A DNA stretch of 64,000 bases. Source: JBFELO01 sp041552055. GTDB taxonomy: Bacteria > Acidobacteriota > Thermoanaerobaculia > Thermoanaerobaculales > Sulfomarinibacteraceae. Under the pieces are notes generated by a model, which was not told the DNA's origin, did no database searches, and saw nothing but the letters and a program-made list of their open reading frames with translations. Both the position numbers and the translations under genes were made by a program. Positions 61,530-64,000 of the stretch are shown here, piece after piece. Positions within the stretch are counted from its first letter, which is position 1. The number at the start of each line of letters is the position of its first letter. Location: assembly GCA_041552055.1 (NCBI GenBank), contig JBFELO010000008.1, positions 1 through 64,000 of the forward strand, written 5' to 3'.

Positions 61530-62173
61530 CCCCCACCCGTCCGGATGCAGGATCCAAGATGGAAGATTGACCGCGTAGCCGAAGGCGAAGCCGGATCCGT
61601 TGTCCACCCGGAGCGTCAGGGCGCTTTGTTCGTGGCCTACGACCGCGGCGACCCACCCTCACCGGCGAGTGGCCGTATGCCGGCCACCCATCGCTGCGGA
61701 CTGTGTGTTGGGCGGGCGTGCCACGTCCGACAATTTCGGGAGTGAGCGCCTGCAGATTGCCGATGCCGTGTGGCCCCGAACATTGTCGGAGGTGGCAACC
61801 CAGGGGGAGCACGCCGGGAGAATCGGCACGACTCGAAGGTCTCGTCGGAGCGATCGAGGATTCGTTATCGCGTAGTTCTCTGGCCTGCACTCGCTCGGGC
61901 AATCGAGGCGAGAGTCGATGATCGACCGGGGGCGGCCCTCGCGCACAGTCATCGGGGCTCCACGATGACCACCTCTGGCACGTCATCATAAGCGCCCACC
62001 GCCCAGGGTCCTGTCCCTTCTGCGGCGATCCGCAACCTCCTCCTGGCCATCGGCCGCGGGAATCCGGAACCGCCCCGAAAAAGGCCGGAATACGCCTTGT
62101 GCGCTGGCGATTGTGGGTGGGGGAGCAGAGCGCGGATCATAATCGCTCAAAAAAGGTCTTCGGGAGGACAAGA
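61530..62173. other. Longest non-coding gap, with family A copy 8
   Basis: 644 bases. Apart from the family A element at about 61695-61830 there is GAGGATTCGTTATCGCGTAG (a family D relative), the GCGTAGCCGAAGGCGA string, and an AT-richer start region (CATAATCGCTCAAAAAAGG, 62138-62156) directly before the DUF481 gene, which may hold its promoter. No gene seen. Confidence 0.5.
61695..61830 (-). repeat. Family A palindromic element, copy 8
   Basis: Inverted orientation: on the minus strand CTCCCCCTGGGTTGCCACC, stem CCGACAATGTTCGGGG, loop GCCACACGGCATCGGCAATC and so on, stem CCCGAAATTGTCGG, right arm GTGGCACGCCCGCCC. Most diverged copy; outer right-arm tail is not recognised. Confidence 0.65.
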
Positions 62174-63304
62174 ATGAGTTCCATGGACGTTGCCGCCAGA
62201 AGCCGGGCACTTCGTTTCGCGGTGGCTTCGTTGTTTATCGTTACGTCGCTGCTCGCGGCGCCAACCGCGGTGGCCGCGGAGGGGGAAGAGCCCTGGCAGC
62301 CGCAGGCGCCCGAGGGTATGCCCACGGATTTCGACTGGATCCGGCTGCCGTCGGACGAGTGGCTCAAGGGCGAAATCATCGCCATGTACGACGGCTCGCT
62401 GGAGTTCGACAGCGACGAGCTCGACATGCTCGAGTTCGACTTCGACGACATCAAGGAGCTGCGCTCGTCGCGCGTCGTGCAAGTGGGCTTTGAGAAGCGC
62501 GAACCCGCGATCGGCCGGATGTACATGGACGGCGATACCGTCACCATCACCGGCGACGCGGGCGAGGTCCAGTTCGACCGGTCCGAGATCCTGACCATCA
62601 TCATCGGCACACCCAAGGAGATCAACTACTGGTCGGGCTATGCCAACTTCGGCGGCAACATCCGCAGCGGCAACACCGACCAGCTCGACTACACCGGCCG
62701 TTTGGGGGGGATGCGGCGTTCGTTGCGCAGCCGGATCGCCCTTGACTACCTCGGCAACATCACACGAATCGACTCGGAAGACACCTCCAATAACCACCTC
62801 GCCACGTTAGGCTGGGACTACTTCGTCACCAAACGGCTGTTCGTCAACGTGATCGGCGCCGAGTGGTACCGTGACCCATTCATCAACATTGCCAACCGGT
62901 GGACGCTGACAGCCGGTGTCGGTTATCAGATCATCGACACCTCCCGTACCTCGTGGGACGTGACTCTCGGCCCTGCGTATCTTTCTACGCAGAACGTTAG
63001 TGTCCAGGAGGGGCAGGACGACACGACCGGCAACGGGGCCGTGCGCCTCGAGACACGCTTCGACCACGAGATCACCGGGGATATCGACTTCTACGCCGCG
63101 TACAACGCCATGGTCACCGACGAGGAGTCCGGGACCTACCTCCACCACTTCGACACCGGACTGGACTTCGACCTCGTCGGCAACCTCGACTTCAACATCT
63201 CGTGGGTGTGGGATCGAGTCCAGGATCCCCGACGCGATGAAAACGGCGTTTTGCCCGAGCAGGACGACTACAGGATCATCTTCGGCCTCGGCTGGGATTT
63301 CTAG
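62174..63304 (+). CDS. DUF481 family outer-membrane beta-barrel
   Basis: 376 residues. Signal peptide (about 1-35). N-terminal region LPSDEWLKGEIIAMYDGSLEFDSDELD is a lipase-chaperone-like or PDZ-free beta domain found in DUF481 proteins. The rest is amphipathic strands (WSGYANFGGNIRSGNTDQLDYTGRLGG...NNHLATLGWDYFVTKRLFVNVIGAEWYRDPF...YRIIFGLGWDF) ending in an aromatic C-terminal residue, the usual outer-membrane insertion signal. YceB/DUF481 function unclear; it supports a Gram-negative envelope. GGAGGA precedes the ATG at 62174. Confidence 0.88.
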   Translation: MSSMDVAARSRALRFAVASLFIVTSLLAAPTAVAAEGEEPWQPQAPEGMPTDFDWIRLPSDEWLKGEIIAMYDGSLEFDSDELDMLEFDFDDIKELRSSRVVQVGFEKREPAIGRMYMDGDTVTITGDAGEVQFDRSEILTIIIGTPKEINYWSGYANFGGNIRSGNTDQLDYTGRLGGMRRSLRSRIALDYLGNITRIDSEDTSNNHLATLGWDYFVTKRLFVNVIGAEWYRDPFINIANRWTLTAGVGYQIIDTSRTSWDVTLGPAYLSTQNVSVQEGQDDTTGNGAVRLETRFDHEITGDIDFYAAYNAMVTDEESGTYLHHFDTGLDFDLVGNLDFNISWVWDRVQDPRRDENGVLPEQDDYRIIFGLGWDF

Positions 63305-63334
63305 CCACCGTCGACACAAGGACCGAAGCACACC

Positions 63335-63780
63335 ATGCAAGCAACGGGATTGGCGACCTCAAAACTTCGGTTCGCAGGGGTCATCGTCGTCGTGATACTG
63401 GTGGTCGTCACCGGGTGCGCTCCGTCACTGGAGACCCCGTCGACCACTCCGGCTTCCGCCTCGGCGGTCGATCCCTTGCCGTCGTGGAACGACGGCCCGG
63501 CCAAGCAGGCGATCCTCGACTTCGTCGCCCGGGTCATCGATCCGACGAACCTCGACTTTGTACCGGAGCGCGAGCGCATCGCCGTATTCGACAACGACGG
63601 CCCGGTGCTGGTTCGGCTGCCCGAGATCGACTTCGTCGACGACAAGGCGGGCAAGCCGGTCGGGATCGACCGCCACATCGGTCGGCGGCCGATCGCCGCC
63701 TTCGGCAACTCGGACGGCGACCTGCAGATGCTGCAGTGGACCACCGCCGGCGACGGCGCGCGCCTGGATGACCACAAAAC
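63335..63780 (+). pseudogene. HAD-type acid phosphatase lipoprotein gene with internal deletion
   Basis: Lipobox VVTGCAPS (acylated Cys28), then NDGPAKQAILDFVARVIDPTNLDFVPERERIAVFDNDG, the start of a HAD acid-phosphatase-like family. Immediately after DNDG the sequence jumps to PVLVRLPEIDFVDDKAGKPVGIDRHIGRRPIAAFGNSDGDLQMLQWTTAGDG, which in intact relatives lies well over 100 residues later. The cap, second and third motif region is missing in frame. The end is also divergent after GDG. Enzyme cannot be active as read. Confidence 0.8.
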
Positions 63781-64000
63781 GGCAATGCGGCTATGCGACA
63801 GAATTGCACGCCGCCTTCCCGGCCGTAGGGCCGCAAGGCCGTTCCCGCCCACCCGAACCAGGGGTCCTGAAGACAGTTGGAAGATTTCGTGCTCGCTCCG
63901 GTTTCGATTGACGATCAGCGGCTTCGACCCACCCACCCCCGTGTCCGAGTCGGCATCCGACGGCGCATTCGGAAAGGTCACTGCGTCGTCGCGGCGCGTC
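63781..64000. other. Region after the decayed phosphatase
   Basis: No convincing gene. The open frame continues to the window edge but shows no recognisable sequence, so it may be chance or a further degraded tail. Confidence 0.35.

Overview
High-GC, gene-dense chromosomal window from what looks like a Gram-negative, heterotrophic, non-photosynthetic bacterium. A Gram-negative envelope is implied by apolipoprotein N-acyltransferase, several lipobox proteins, a DUF481-type outer-membrane beta-barrel and an O-antigen-ligase-like protein. The mix of a tricorn-type protease, an S9 prolyl oligopeptidase, beta-oxidation genes, TPR proteins and a secreted protein with an 'NGTLWRSDVNVLNP'-type domain resembles Acidobacteriota (Thermoanaerobaculia-like) genomes. 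That placement is inference; there is no rRNA or tRNA gene in the window to test it.

Layout. 0-4.5 kb: Rid-family protein, dienelactone hydrolase, a DUF4230-like membrane protein, an M23 peptidase and a CPBP protease. 4.6-10 kb: an unusual two-gene unit on the minus strand, a roughly 1,370-residue pyruvate-phosphate-dikinase-like protein without the PEP-binding barrel, followed 11 bases later by a GAPDH. 10.2-14.8 kb: tricorn-type protease and a CinA homologue. 15-18 kb: an operon of an alanine-dehydrogenase-like protein and an acetyl-CoA hydrolase/transferase, then a ferredoxin. 18-23 kb: small membrane and secreted unknowns, HAD, GNAT and DJ-1 genes. 23.4-27.6 kb: GT2 glycosyltransferase with a flippase-like partner, glucosyl-3-phosphoglycerate synthase, MazG. 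27.8-33 kb: fatty-acid oxidation pair (multifunctional FadB/J type plus thiolase), OYE-family reductase, lipoprotein ester cyclase. 33-38.9 kb: Nudix, MEMO1, cysteine-synthase-like, secreted, HD and PlsC genes. 38.9-43.8 kb: two tandem TPR paralogues, a small membrane protein and an O-antigen ligase. 44-46 kb: a two-component system. 46.7-52.3 kb: ornithine aminotransferase, prfB with its programmed frameshift, lnt, and a CaiB-type CoA-transferase. 52.4-56.5 kb: EVE, PEBP, thioredoxin-like ferredoxin and S9 peptidase genes. 56.8-58.4 kb: a small membrane protein, gene debris and a receiver protein. 58.6-60.3 kb: a CsoR-regulated metal permease. 60.5-64 kb: DUF1028 protein, DUF481 barrel and a decayed HAD lipoprotein gene.

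The most distinctive property is not a gene cluster. Almost every larger intergenic gap carries members of several unrelated dispersed palindromic repeat families. Family A (eight full copies and one collapsed copy) has conserved outer arms around a hairpin whose sequence varies while staying self-complementary. Family B has CGGCACTCAG stems flanked by GGGGTGAGG-type sequence. Family C is made of CCGTCTC/CCGTATC hexamer palindromes sitting at convergent gene ends. Family D is a ~70-base element placed exactly at stop codons. A GATACC-type double palindrome and a CACAGAT-type repeat are also present. No transposase or other mobilising gene is visible in the window.
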